Positions 1 to 11,398 of a stretch of DNA of 64,000 bases are shown here, piece after piece. The DNA is from Zarea fungicola (Eukaryota > Ascomycota > Sordariomycetes > Hypocreales > Cordycipitaceae). The stretch is from NCBI GenBank assembly GCA_900169235.1, contig FWCC01000192.1:62001-126000 (forward strand), in the 5' to 3' direction. Position 1 is the first letter of the stretch, and each line of letters starts with the position of its first letter. A model generated the notes under the pieces. It searched no databases. It was not told the origin of the DNA and saw nothing but the letters and a program-made list of their open reading frames with translations. The position numbers were made by a program, and so were the translations under genes.

Positions 1-3000
1 GTGGTTGTTGAGAATACAAGCCGCGGTGCAAGTATCTTGTTCCTTGTTCTGCTGTGACAGCAGCGATGGTGTCCTCTTCCGCCCCTTGCTGAATACATAA
101 TGAACCTCGGGCGAAGCACAAAACACAAGGGCCGGATTCCACAGTATACCTGCATGATCTCTTTCTGCGACGACCTTGGGAAGGTCAGAAACATGGTGCC
201 GGTTTCCACATAGTAAAAATAACAAACCTAGGGCATGACCTACATTCAGTGCAGCTGCGAGTGCCCTTTCTCATTGGCCGCTGTTTTTGGGATTTTATCG
301 GGCTTTGCATGTTTTGCAGACGTGGTCAACTATCTCCAGAAACCAGTGCGTCAAGTATCCTGGTGTCAGGAACCTAGAAGGTATATATGTTGGATGGTAG
401 GGATCTCCGGCCATGGCCGGGCTGGGTATTGCTTGGTCTTTAGGTCTCTGTGGTCTAGGTAGTGGGTTACCTAGTACCCTAGTCTTTACACACGGACTGC
501 TACTTTACAAAGCTGGATGTTGGACAAGTCAGGGGTATGCCTACGCCTGTCATCAAAAATGGACCCAAGAAGCTGCTAGCTATGTGACTAGATCAATAGG
601 CTTGTTGAGCAATGTGAATTAAAACATGGAAGTGTATAGGCCGCGGTGAAATAGCTCCGGCTCCAAGTAGAGTTGTGGATCTTGAACTGTTCCCAATATA
701 AGAAACTAGCCGGCCAAGACTCCTTTCCTCTTTTCTGACCTTGCAGAAGTACTTTGGAACCAGGTGATGAGTGGGATTGCGATTTTTATTTATTTATGTA
801 TTTAACTGTGTTCAATTGTTGATAGATTTATTAGCAACGTGCACACTATTTCAAGATGCAGCAAAAACTAGAAAAGATGACGTAATTATTGCATTCTTTG
901 CAAGCGTGCTGAGAATCTATCTAGTTATTGTCACTCAGACTTGGCGGCCTGCCACATGTAACACACTCAGATTCTAACCGGCTGTTGCGGTGCTCGCGTC
1001 AAATAATGTAGCGGTCTAGCAAACTTAGTCCGCTCGCAACTATGGCGCAGGGTTCAGCGCCAAGTGAAAATGGCCCGAAAGAAGTTACACAGTCAATCAT
1101 ACTTAACCAAGGTGGCATGCTCTTGCGTGACAAGATTGGAGCTTAGTGGTCTGTGTCTGTTCCTATGAGATTATCATCCGCCCCATAGTGGTACCGAACA
1201 CCAATAAACGGTGATGCTTACATGCCTCGGCCGCGAAGAGGCATTATAGGCAGATATTTGCAGGCATATTAGTCCTAACAATAAATTCAACTAATCCTGA
1301 AGAACCACGGTGATTCTGTACGGCCCAGATGCACCCCGGTTTGGTATTGCAGTCGGTTAAATTATTGCCATTGCAGATGACTACCGCTGCGGGTTGGGTA
1401 ACCAGAATAGTCAGTTCAGGTACCCGCATATTGTAGAATAAGAACAGTATCGAGTGGTAATTACTAAAACAAACTGCCAAATTTTGGAATGTGGCTGCCG
1501 TTTTGCCCTCTGAAGGCGGCAACAGACGGAGGAGAGATGAGAAGTAGAGGGCTCATATATATATATAAGAACAGCAACATAAGCTCCAAAGATTTCTAAT
1601 TGTGACTCAGTAATTGATGTAAAATTTTAGTTTGTATTCGCAAGTCTTTCTGGGGCTACTTTTAAGGTCAGCCCGCCCAGCACATTGGCCGAGCCTCTTG
1701 CCTCGTTGCTACACAACTTTGTAAACGTAGACGTCTAAAGCACGCTATTTGTACCACTCTTCGGGGCAGACATCACTTAATGTATCATTTGTTCTGATTC
1801 CGTTATCTCCTAACTGTGTATCACTACGAGCTACTTATCATTACACCTCTAACTACAGTCTAATTAGAAGTAGGGTTGGGCTTACCGTCCTACTAGCATG
1901 GACATCTATGCTTTCTAGCTGCTGCCGCTCTCTTTAAGTGAGTTGGTTGGTAATGATCTTGAACTTACTGGCGGACGATACTGGCACAAAAAAAGGCAAA
2001 CTATTCTGAGTACATTTTCTTATAGAACAGGGTCCATGGATCGTTCTCACTATAGTATTACCGAAGTGCTCTAGTTCGCCTTCGTCCGCACATTCATCCG
2101 CAAATTCTTGTGCAGCTTCGTCTACAAATTTGTCCGCAGATTCGTCCGTCAAATGATCAAATGTTTCCAAGGACGCTGCAGAAACTTCCAACCATTTATT
2201 GACAGTGGCTTAAACTTTCTTGTCGATCTATTCGTTTTGCCAATAGGTTTACAACTGCAAGTCAAGTTGGTGCCGCCGTCAACTCGTTGGGCCGCAGACC
2301 AATCGAGCTAGGGAGCTAACGAATTATGATTAATTATCTTCTTGATTACTAACCTAGCACAGCTTGATGATGCAATACGCCGCTTACAAGGCCAATGAGC
2401 AAGCCAATAATCGATTGAGTGAGAAAAGATACACACGACATCCACGGCTGTTGAAGACAAATAGACTGCCAGGTTGCCAACCGAACTGCTCACTCGTGCC
2501 ACGCCTCACCTCGTGCTTGGACCGATAACTTCGGCATTGCCTATTTAGTAGTCATGGGGCAGGCAATGGTTGCACCTTCCCAACTCCAGTTATTGGACTC
2601 TCGTATAAGTTGTCGTAGCGGCCTTTCGATTACTCATACTACCGCCACCAGCATTTCCGACAGTCAATTGTTGACATTCCTCTCATATCCTCCACTCCTG
2701 GTAGTATTCTCAAGACGTAACTCACGACATAGAGGTATTCTATCAGTAGAGAGATAACCAAACAAGCCCTGCTCTCATTCGTACATCTTCAAGAACCAAT
2801 AGTATTTCAGGGTCTTCGCTTTAACTCTACGTAGCAAACCTTTTCAAGACACTCCAGCAGAACGCGTAAGCTAACTAAAAAGCTTTTAGCGATCTGTGGC
2901 TCAATCCGTAACAGAGCCAAATTTCCCACTGGGTGGGTTTAGCAGGTTATGTACCTGGAAAGTTAGGCTTTGCGAAGGAACGAAATTCAAGGTCTATGAT

Positions 3001-5482
3001 CTTCGCTCTAACTAGACCAGCCATATTTTCTACTGTCCCTTGAGCTATTCGCTTACAAACTCGCAATACAATGAGCGCGTTCGACACATTGTATTCAGAA
3101 GCCTTCAAGATAGAGAAATTGGACCTACAAACATACAAATTCCATCTCGGCAAGGCTTTTTTTGCATTGGTGCAGGAGATATATTTTAGTCAGACTCAAT
3201 CATGGATGCCAAACATGTGTTGTTCATTACAAAAATTACGGAGTTCCTAATGGTGGTTTCACAGCCTCATGCGTGGCCATTGCGGGCGCCATGCATCTCT
3301 CGCAACACCTGCGGCGGCTCTGACCCCGTTGCCGGGCATGCAGGCCATTCAAAATCAACGTGTAGATGCAAATTGTGAGCCCGATGTGCCTCCACAGAGG
3401 ATCGCTTAATACTATGCACTGATGGAACTTCTTGCTCCCCCGTGATGTAAAAGCCTTTCCACGTAGTAAACGAGAACCCAGCGATATTGTTGGTGTGAGC
3501 CACCTGTATAGGCATTTATTGGATACTAAGGATATCCGGCCATGGCAGGACATTGCTTGACTTTTTTGGTCACGGCGGCTGAGGTGGCCGCGGAGTAAAC
3601 TCTTAAAAGCAAAGGTATGTAGTCTAGTCAAGATTTGTAGCTGCAGGAAATTTCCGGATATTAACGAGCTGAAATAGTTCTTTGCCGGCACCGTTAACTA
3701 GTTATGTGCTTATTATAGCCGCCAGAGTGGCGGCCTGCCACCTATCATACTAGACCTTGGCCTATGACTTATTACAATTAGATGAAAGAATATATAGAGG
3801 ATTACTATGGTTGGGATATAAATCCTAGTTATGACCGATTTTGAACGTATGTTAAAGGGCTCGGGTGGGAGTCTCTGTTAGCTGACTCTTTGAAGGCGCT
3901 ATTAGCCACGCTGCTAGAGAGGACATGTGGCAGTTATTGTCGCCAATGGGATATGTTCCGATAGTCAATATACCAGCCTATTTCGGAATAGTGTTAAAAA
4001 AAAATACCGCAGCGGAAAAGCCTTTACCAGTACCGGTATACCCCATATTGCCCATAAAGTTGTTGGTCTTGTTGACATGTATAAGCCCAGTCCACTTTTT
4101 TCTCCACGATAGGCTTCGGGACCAAACAACTGGATCTGAGCACCTCGGTGAGGTACTTTTAGTGCTTCTTTCCCGCCGCTCTAAAACTCTAAATAAATGG
4201 ATAAAGCTACTGCTGATTGCGATAGATGCGAAACCGATTTTGGCATGCATGCTCTATCAACGCCGCCATATGAAATGCAATAGAAAACTCGAGCGCCGCA
4301 GCCACCTTTGGTGAGCTTCACTGAACAGGGTATGCCTAGGTCCTGGCCAAACAAAGGAGGCAGCAAAACAGCATAGAAGAGTATAAAAACTACTCGCAAT
4401 AGTATAAGACAGGATGTTCTGGATCCTGTTACGCGTTTCTGCTGTCTCTGCTCTTCCACTTGGGACTTTATAGGCAATATCCTCATTTCACCCATGACAA
4501 CAGCCATTTGCGAGAAGTATCTATAATTCAAATTACTGTTATCACTTTGTATTGTTCTTTCGTAGTCCACCGAAGAATGTGTTTTCTTCACTCACTTATC
4601 TTCGAATCTGCTTGCTAGAACCTCCGTCTAATTTGCTCTTTATTGTTGCAGACGCTCTTTAATTTATTGACCTTGGGCTATACCGTGGCGCATCTTACAC
4701 AATGACGTGACATTTTCCGTAATGGGTTAAAGGCATCCGGCTGTTGTACATGTGCAAGCAGCCAGAGCCACCACAACATTCTGTGATTAGAGGTGTACTG
4801 CTGCGGCGACCTGGAGGTCCAAATACAAGACAGGAGGAAAAGGGCAGGATGCATACTGTCAAGAGAGCCTATACGCTCCGTGATTGATTTTTATATAGTT
4901 TCACCTGGCACTGCCTAAATATCCAACCTGGCACGGCACTTGGCATAATTTAAAAGCAATAGAAATATAACTGCCTGTCCTAAAACGGCTGCCTCAACCA
5001 ATGCGTCAAGTCTGGCTATCCACTGTCAACGAACTGCTTCCAGAACTGGCCACTAATAAAATGGCTCCTATGAACTCTCTTTGCGGCTGCATTCTGTAGC
5101 GGATGAAGGCGCTAATTATTAGGCAGACTCTCAGACGCCAGGCACTGATCCAATGTCCCTGTAGCCTAGGCCCTGCGGGGCAGTCCGGTTTAATAAGGTG
5201 TGTCGCAGCAACTGCCAATGGCTTGCTTGGGTCGAACGTCGTCATCCCCAATTGCTCTAGCTGCAGCGCCGTATTACTCTCTCGCAACCGCATCCTCCAG
5301 CTCCCTCCGGCGCTTCATTTCCAGTTCTATTCTTTGCATTTTAATCATCTTTACAGGATTGAACCTCGATATATACAGTTCAATACCCCGTATCTGCCGG
5401 CAGCGCTGCTCCTTTGCCTGTTGACCCCGTTGCCCCTGGAGCCTTCCATTCCCTTGGCGGAAACGACGACGACGACGCAATC
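1..5482. other. Gene-less 5.4 kb block, probably decayed repeat-rich DNA
   Basis: I see no gene here. Open frames on both strands are short (the longest is 151 codons, 3236-3691 on the minus strand) and none shows a family motif, a plausible exon chain or fungal-type codon use. The block has mixed composition with AT-rich patches, an (AT)n run at about 1554-1567, a degenerate 12-bp tandem repeat (2081-2152) and two diverged copies of a short sequence near 391-440 and 3520-3565 that differ mainly by G-to-A or C-to-A type changes. That pattern would fit old, mutated repeats, but no transposase or reverse transcriptase remnant could be recognised. The last few hundred bases, rich in CT runs, presumably serve as promoter and leader of the CAP gene that starts at 5483. 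Confidence 0.6.
2081..2152. repeat. Degenerate 12-bp tandem repeat, six units
   Basis: Six consecutive 12-base units can be laid out at 2081, 2093, 2105, 2117, 2129 and 2141, all versions of a TTCGTCCGCAAA-like core. On the minus strand the units read as a four-residue acidic repeat (ADEF, VDEA, ADEC, ADKF types) inside an 85-codon open frame (1934-2191). The frame has no other recognisable feature, so this may be a remnant of a repeat-bearing coding sequence or simply a minisatellite. Confidence 0.6.
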
Positions 5483-7409
5483 ATGGCCGCCGCAAACCAC
5501 ATGCATAACCTCACGACGCTGATCAAGCGGTAAGCTCCTTCCGGATCCTGCATATAAACAGCATCATCTTCAGCGGAAAATTGCGTCAATTGCGACACAG
5601 CCAAATCAGCCAGCTCTCGACTAATACTAATACCTCCGCCACCACAGACTCGAAGCTGCGACCTCACGTCTTGAAGACATTGCCACGTCGACCGAGCTGC
5701 CTAAGGACGTCGCCGCCCTCTCCCGACCCCCAACCTCATCCGCTGCTCTAACCCCCGAGACCTCGGCCGCCGCGACGCCTCGATCCGCACCAGCGCCGCC
5801 TCTGCCGCCTCCACAGCAGCCCGTCGCCGAGGATCTGCCCGAGTCCATTGAGGATTTCGACGCCTTTGTAGACTCCGCTGTCGCCGACTATGTGAAGCGC
5901 AGCAACGACATTGGCGGTCTCGTCGCCAAGCAGGCCGCTGATGTCCTCGCCGGCTTCAAGGCCCAGCGCAGGTTCCTGCTCATCACTACAAAGGCAGTAA
6001 AGCCCGACCTCCAGGGCGCCGACATGGCGCTGTATCAGGACATACTCAAGCCCATCAATGACTCTCTCATGGCTGTCACTGAGCTCAAGGAGGCAAATCG
6101 ATCCGACGCCATGTACACACAGCTCAGCGCCGTCGCAGACGGCATCATGGTTCTCGCCTGGGTCACCGTCAACCACCGCCCGTTTACCCACGTCGAGGAG
6201 TTTCTCGGCTCCGCCCAATTCTTTGGCAACCGCGTAATCAAGGAATTCAAGGACAAGTATGGACCCCCTAGACAACCGCTTTCCCACTTTAGTCACGGCT
6301 TTCTTCAGATGTACTAACCAAAGCTCTTCAATTACGCAAAGGGACGCCAAGCAGGTCGAGTGGATTCAGTCCTTCTATCAAATATTTAAACAGCTTCGCG
6401 ACTACGTCAAGCAATACTTCGCCAATGGTATTCCCTGGAACCCCACGGGAGAGCCTGCAGCCTCTGTCCTCAAGGCTCTCGACCCGGCTTCCAGCAGCGC
6501 TCCTGCGCCGCCCACGGCCGGTGGTCCTCCTGCCCCTCCGCCGCCGCCACCGCCCGGCCCTGCGCCCGTCCTCGATATCAAGACAGAGCCGGCTGCCCCT
6601 GCCGCGGCCTCTGCGTCCGGTGGCCTCGGCGCCGTCTTCTCGGAGCTCAACAAGGGTGATGCCGTGACCAAAGGCTTGCGCAAAGTCGACAAGTCTGAAA
6701 TGACGCACAAGAATCCTGCCCTGCGCACAAAGACAGACATCCCCAGCGACCGGCCACGGAGCCCAGCGCCGGGCAAGAAGCCCAAGCCGGAGAGCATGCG
6801 CATGAAGAAGCCATCCAAAAAGGAGCTCGAAGGCAACAAGTGGACAATCGTACGTTTCTCTACCCATGCATCTTGTTTTCGCATTCTTTTTCCAGTCTTT
6901 CAAACATGGGGGAAAGCCATATACAATGAACACTGGCTGACTTTTTCATTCTTTCATTCTTACAGGAAAACTTTGAAAAGGAACCGGCGCCCATCGAGAT
7001 TGACGCTTCCCTCAACCACTCCATCCTCATCAGCCGCTGCAACAACACAACCATCATTGTCCGCGGCAAAGCCAACCAGGTCACAGTGGAAAACTCGAAC
7101 CGCCTCTCACTCGTCGTCGACACGCTCGTGTCGACCGTCGACGTTGTCAAGGCGCAGAATTTCGCCCTGCAGGTGATGGGCACGATCCCGGCCGTCATGA
7201 TGGACCAGGTCGACAGCGCGCAGATTTACTTTAGCAAGGAGAGCATGGGTACACAAATCTTCCATAGCAAGTCGGATGGCATCAACCTCAATGTCATTTC
7301 AGGCCCGGAGGATGACTACAAGGAGATGCCGCTGCCCTCGCAAATGTGCACATACTTTGATGTTGCACAGGGCCAGCTGGTGAATGAGATTGTGGCCCAT
7401 GTAGGTTAA
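5483..7409 (+). CDS. SRV2: Adenylyl cyclase-associated protein (CAP/Srv2)
   Basis: Exons 5483-5529, 5648-6256, 6342-6849 and 6966-7409 join in frame to 535 residues, the usual fungal CAP length. CAP recycles cofilin-bound ADP-actin at the cell cortex and, through its N-terminus, binds adenylyl cyclase in the Ras/cAMP pathway. Seen in the sequence: an N-terminal RLE-x4-RLE heptad motif (about residues 16-25) typical of the cyclase-binding coiled coil and interrupted by intron 1; the helical CAP-N domain (about 60-260); a proline stretch with seven consecutive prolines near 280 for SH3/profilin contacts; a WH2-like segment containing GLRKVDKSEMTHKN (about 325-345); and the beta-helical CARP domain (about 388-535) with repeated short strands around NNTTIIVRGKANQVTVENS. 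All three introns have GT-AG ends; intron 2 carries a perfect CTAAC branch site. The start was chosen because it precedes the RLE motif and splices in frame. Confidence 0.95.
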
Positions 7410-8008
7410 ATGGATGGAGAGGAAGAAGACGAAATCCTTGATTTTTGTCGATTTTGTAAGCTCTTCTCTACCCTTGTTTTCTTGTGTGCGTTCATGCATG
7501 TAATAGTTGGCAAGTTAGAGGAATGGGCGGAATGTTGAAATTTCTGTAATAGCAATTGATGAAAGTTTATTATACAAAAAATACAAAGGGGTCATTCGTC
7601 TACATCAATTCCTGGCATGCTGTGCCTCAGCAGATTCAGTGTTTTTGCTTTGTATTGTATTTTGCTCTACTCACTTTCTATCAATCAAAATTGTAGAAAA
7701 ACAGTGAACGCATCCTCTACATTCCCAATCAATCTACCCAAGAAGAAGAATAATCTATGAATAAAAAGGGAACCCAGCAAACGCCCCCAGTCCCTCTTCT
7801 TGCTTTCTTTTCAACACTTGAAATGCCGGACACTTCTCTCCTGCCCTTCTCGGTCTAGTCTTCGCATAGCAGGAAATCATTACGCAAAGTCTATGCTGGA
7901 AGAGATGTAACAATCAAAAATATAAAAAACAAAACAAACAAACAAACAAAAATGCGGCAAGTCGGAAACCAGCTGCTCTCTGTGAAAACCAACCACTCCA
8001 TAAATATT
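7410..8008. other. Convergent 3' spacer between CAP and CAT2
   Basis: About 600 bases between two stop codons on opposite strands. It holds AT-rich 3' untranslated sequence and a (CAAA)n run at about 7928-7950, which is U-rich in the CAT2 transcript. No gene seen. Confidence 0.7.
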
Positions 8009-9957
8009 TTACAGCTTGGCCTTGGGGGCCTCGAGGGTAGGGGCAAGCAAGTCGCGCATGTCGCCTGCGGCCTCGTTGAGGTAGAAGCTCATGCGATCGC
8101 TGCCGAGACCCTTGGAAACAATGTTAAAGTTGATGCTGGTACGAGCCGGTCAGTATTCACACGTTTATAAACTGCACTGTAGCAAAAGTAAGAGAAGCTC
8201 ACCTGTCTTCGTTAATCATGTAGGCAATACCAAATCCGCCATCGATAACCTGGCTCCATCCGTATCCGTTGAAGTACTCAGAGCTCAGCTGAGAAGAGGA
8301 AATGTACCAAGAGCTGGAGTAGCTGTAGGCAGAGTCCTTGTAGATGGCAGGGAGCTCCTGGCCGGGTTCGAGGAGGTTCTTGAGCCCAAACAAGTGGCGG
8401 TCGACACCTTTGCCGTCAGAGGCGGCGGTGATGTACTCGAGGTGGCTCTTGATGGCCTTGTGGAAGAGCTCAACCCTGGTCTTGTCGTTGATGGCGTTGT
8501 CAGCCATGGCCTTGCACCAGTTGGACGAGTCCTCGGACACGGTACGACACGTCTCGGTGCGGCCTTGCTGGAAACGACGGGTAGCGGCGGATTCGTAGGT
8601 AGGACGGTTCTTGCCGTACATCTTGAAGTACGCTAGCTGGATAATCATCTGGACATAGGCGTCGGGGGAGCACTTGAACTTCTTGATGAGGCCCTTGCCG
8701 TATCCCTGGTAAGCCTGGACTGCGAGCTGGTGCTGTCCAATGACAGCCTTGAAGTCGGTGACGGCACGATCAATCTCGGCCTGGACGGCAGGGGTGATAT
8801 CGAAGCGGATAGCCTGGGGCTCGGGCAGGTTAGAGCGGATAGGAGCGTCGGAGAGATCCAGCTTGTTGTTGAAGATGAGGTCTCCGACAAAGTCATTGAG
8901 ACGGTGGGTGGGGGTGCCGTCCATCATGGAGTGTTCGCCCATGAAGCCAGATGTGCCGTTGTCGTTGACGATGAACTGAAGGGGCTTGTCGTAGAAGCGG
9001 TTGGCACCGTCGCCGTGCCAATAAGCGTGAGCACGCTCCTCAAGCGTGACGGGGGAGGTATCGTCAAGGCAGACGACAAAGGACGCGGACTCGACAGCCT
9101 CGAGAGCGGCCTTGTTCTGGGTGCTGGCGTCGAGGAGAATGGCGCGAGCGTCGGTCCAGACGTCGCGGTTCTCCGATGTTAGCGCACCGACGGGGGCGAC
9201 GGACTGCGCCTTCTCATAGACACGACGGAACTGCTGCTCAAGCTCAGAGGCGTTGAGCTGCTTGCCGTCAACCTCGTGGAGGACCTTGAAGAACTGGTTC
9301 TTGCGCATAACGACAATGTGCTTGTTCTCCTCGACAGAGTATTTCTTGGGGAAATCGGCAGGTCTGGCAGGGATGCGGGTGCAGTTGAACATCCACTTGT
9401 AGCTGTCCATGCAGATGGGGAGCTTCTTCATATATTCGGGCTCGAGGGAGCCAGCGTCGACCATCTTCTTGAACTCGAGGACGGCAGAGGTAATGGCAGC
9501 AGCGCGCTTCGAGGGATCACGGCGCTTGCGGTCATCGCGGTGAGAGTAGAAGTAGCTGACATAGGGAACAACGGGGTCGCGGTAGGTCAGGTAGGCGGCG
9601 TCGTTCCACCATTCATAGATCCAGTTCTTGGTCTTGGGGTCGGCGGCCTTGGCCTGGAGCTTTTCCTGGAGCTTGCTGCCGACACCGCCAGGCTTGATGA
9701 AGTCCTGGACGGCAACTTCGGTATTCTTAAGCTCGGCAGGGGTAAGGAGTGGGCGCAGACTTTTGAGGTATCTGCTGGCGGTCTCCTCGAGTGTCGGGAC
9801 AGGGAGGCGGGGCAATGAGTTCTGGAATCGCAGCATGGCACCCTTGGAGGTGTCCTCAGCATAGCCTGTGACGCGACATGTAAGCTTTTGCTGCTAGCAG
9901 TAAGTATTTCACGCCATTGGACATACCCTGAGGTAGAGTGTGCTTGCTTCGGGCCAT
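8009..9957 (-). CDS. CAT2: Carnitine O-acetyltransferase, mitochondrial/peroxisomal
   Basis: Exons 9927-9957, 8203-9865 and 8009-8135 (minus strand) give 606 residues. The enzyme moves acetyl groups between CoA and carnitine so that acetyl-CoA from fatty-acid or acetate use can pass between peroxisome, cytosol and mitochondrion (yeast Cat2, Aspergillus AcuJ, Magnaporthe Pth2). The choline/carnitine acyltransferase fold runs through the whole protein; the catalytic histidine lies in GEHSMMDGTP (about His322), and the carnitine-binding region is TYESAATRRFQQGRTET. The last three residues are AKL, a type 1 peroxisomal signal also found in yeast Cat2, and they lie in the small third exon, so skipping it would lose peroxisomal import. 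An in-frame TAG stands three codons before the chosen ATG; Met21 in exon 2 is a possible second start. The promoter has CCAAT and CACGTG elements. Confidence 0.95.
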
Positions 9958-11398
9958 TGTGAAAGTCTAGTTGGCGGGCAAAATATCGCGGTCAGCGGCT
10001 AACATGAGGCAGAGAGAAGGCAGGCGGTGATGGAGAGAGGCGAATGTGTCTATCCCAATTGCAACCGCGCAGAAAAAGTCAATGCCAGGTGCAAAAGTTG
10101 CGCTTGGATTGTATTTCTCGGGTTAATCAGAGTCCAGTAGCCGAACTCTAGCTTCCACTCTTCGGGAGCTTGGGAGAGGCCAAGAAGGGCAGAAGGGAAG
10201 CGAATAGTGTATGCACATACCGTTGGTGTAATAGTAGTAGGTAGTCTGCGGAAGCTGCTCCTCAATCCTTGAGAACGAATGGACGTCAACATGGCCAATG
10301 GCTTTCACGTGTTACAAGAAGAAAGAAGAGCGAGACGAAAGAGAAAGAAAAAAAAAGAGACCAGATAAGAGAGATAGATGGTGGCCAGCGCTTGGGGTAT
10401 GGTGGGAGGGACTTCAATCGTGTGACGGAGAAAATGGTGCCTGTGACGGAGAGTCTAACCCATTGCCGGGGACTTTTAAGCCACATGCTTTGGGAAGCGC
10501 TGAAGCGGCGAGTCGGCCAGCACCTGTAGCATCTTTTTAGTGGGCGGCCAGGCCTGTAGCTACCGGGGAGACCCATCTCCTGGGCTGGGGCGCTGTTCGG
10601 CCAGCTCCATGACAGCCGAGGTTCTGGTCAGACACCAACATAACTGAGCGGCTTGCATGTCCGCGGCCGATTCGGTCCTGCCAAAGTGTATCCTGACTGC
10701 GCCGAGGCTACCTGTGTAGCCTGTATATACACTACTAATAGACCCCATAGTTTCAGGCGCTGTATAATCGTCCAGCCACTGAAGTGGCCTCCGCCCTACC
10801 CCGTAATACCCCCCATAGGCCCCCGGCGTGCTCCGCAAGCTGCCCACTTCCTCTGGCCCGAGCCATCATGACCGCGTACGGACTTTTCAACCGGTTTCTC
10901 ATCTTTCCGATCGCTCATTGGCTTATTTGCTTGTTATCCTCCAAACCTGGCTGAAATGCCAAGCATCAGGGACAATAACGACTCGTCAAAGTAAGTCATT
11001 GCAATATCATCTTATTTGCAACAGTCTGCTCGTTGATATAGTACATAACTAGCTAACTAATGAAGAATAACCAACACAGACAATCACTCTGGAACAATTT
11101 TCAAACTTCATGTCAAACCCGAAATTCAATGTCATTGAGCCCAGAAAACTCCATACCAGTACAACTACAAGTGAAATAAATAAAAACACAGGCCCCTGCT
11201 TGGTACTGCCATGGCTCTTCGATCGCTAAAATCGTTGCCTCACCTGCCGGCTCGTAGCAGCATCGTCCTGTGGCTGCTCGTTGCGTACCAAGCTCCCTTT
11301 TACATGCCCTGCAAAGCCACGTTCGCATTCGTCCACTCGCAAGTATCCTATAAATCCAGACGCCACCTCCTTGGTATTATTTTTCGTTGTCATAACCC
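9958..11398. other. CAT2 promoter and RSC8 3' spacer
   Basis: No gene seen in 1.4 kb. Next to CAT2 there is a long polypurine run on the plus strand (about 10314-10378), that is a CT-rich tract on the CAT2 coding strand, as often found upstream of well-expressed fungal genes. CCGAGG, the reverse complement of the FarA/FarB-type CCTCGG core, occurs at 10616-10621 and 10702-10707. The part nearest 11399 is AT-rich 3' untranslated sequence of RSC8. Confidence 0.6.
10295..10311. promoter_or_regulatory. CCAAT and CACGTG elements upstream of CAT2
   Basis: CCAAT at 10295-10299 is followed at 10306-10311 by CACGTG, about 340-350 bases upstream of the CAT2 start codon. CCAAT is the site of the HAP complex and CACGTG is an E-box for bHLH factors. 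The pairing and the position in a metabolic gene promoter make a regulatory role plausible, but each motif alone is common. Confidence 0.4.

Noticed and set aside
3236..3691. 151-codon open frame on the minus strand in the first block
   Set aside because: No motif or family resemblance, no plausible exon partners, and a competing frame over the same bases; treated as chance.
4181..4591. 136-codon minus-strand open frame
   Set aside because: Low-complexity, atypical composition, no recognisable domain; opposite frame equally open.
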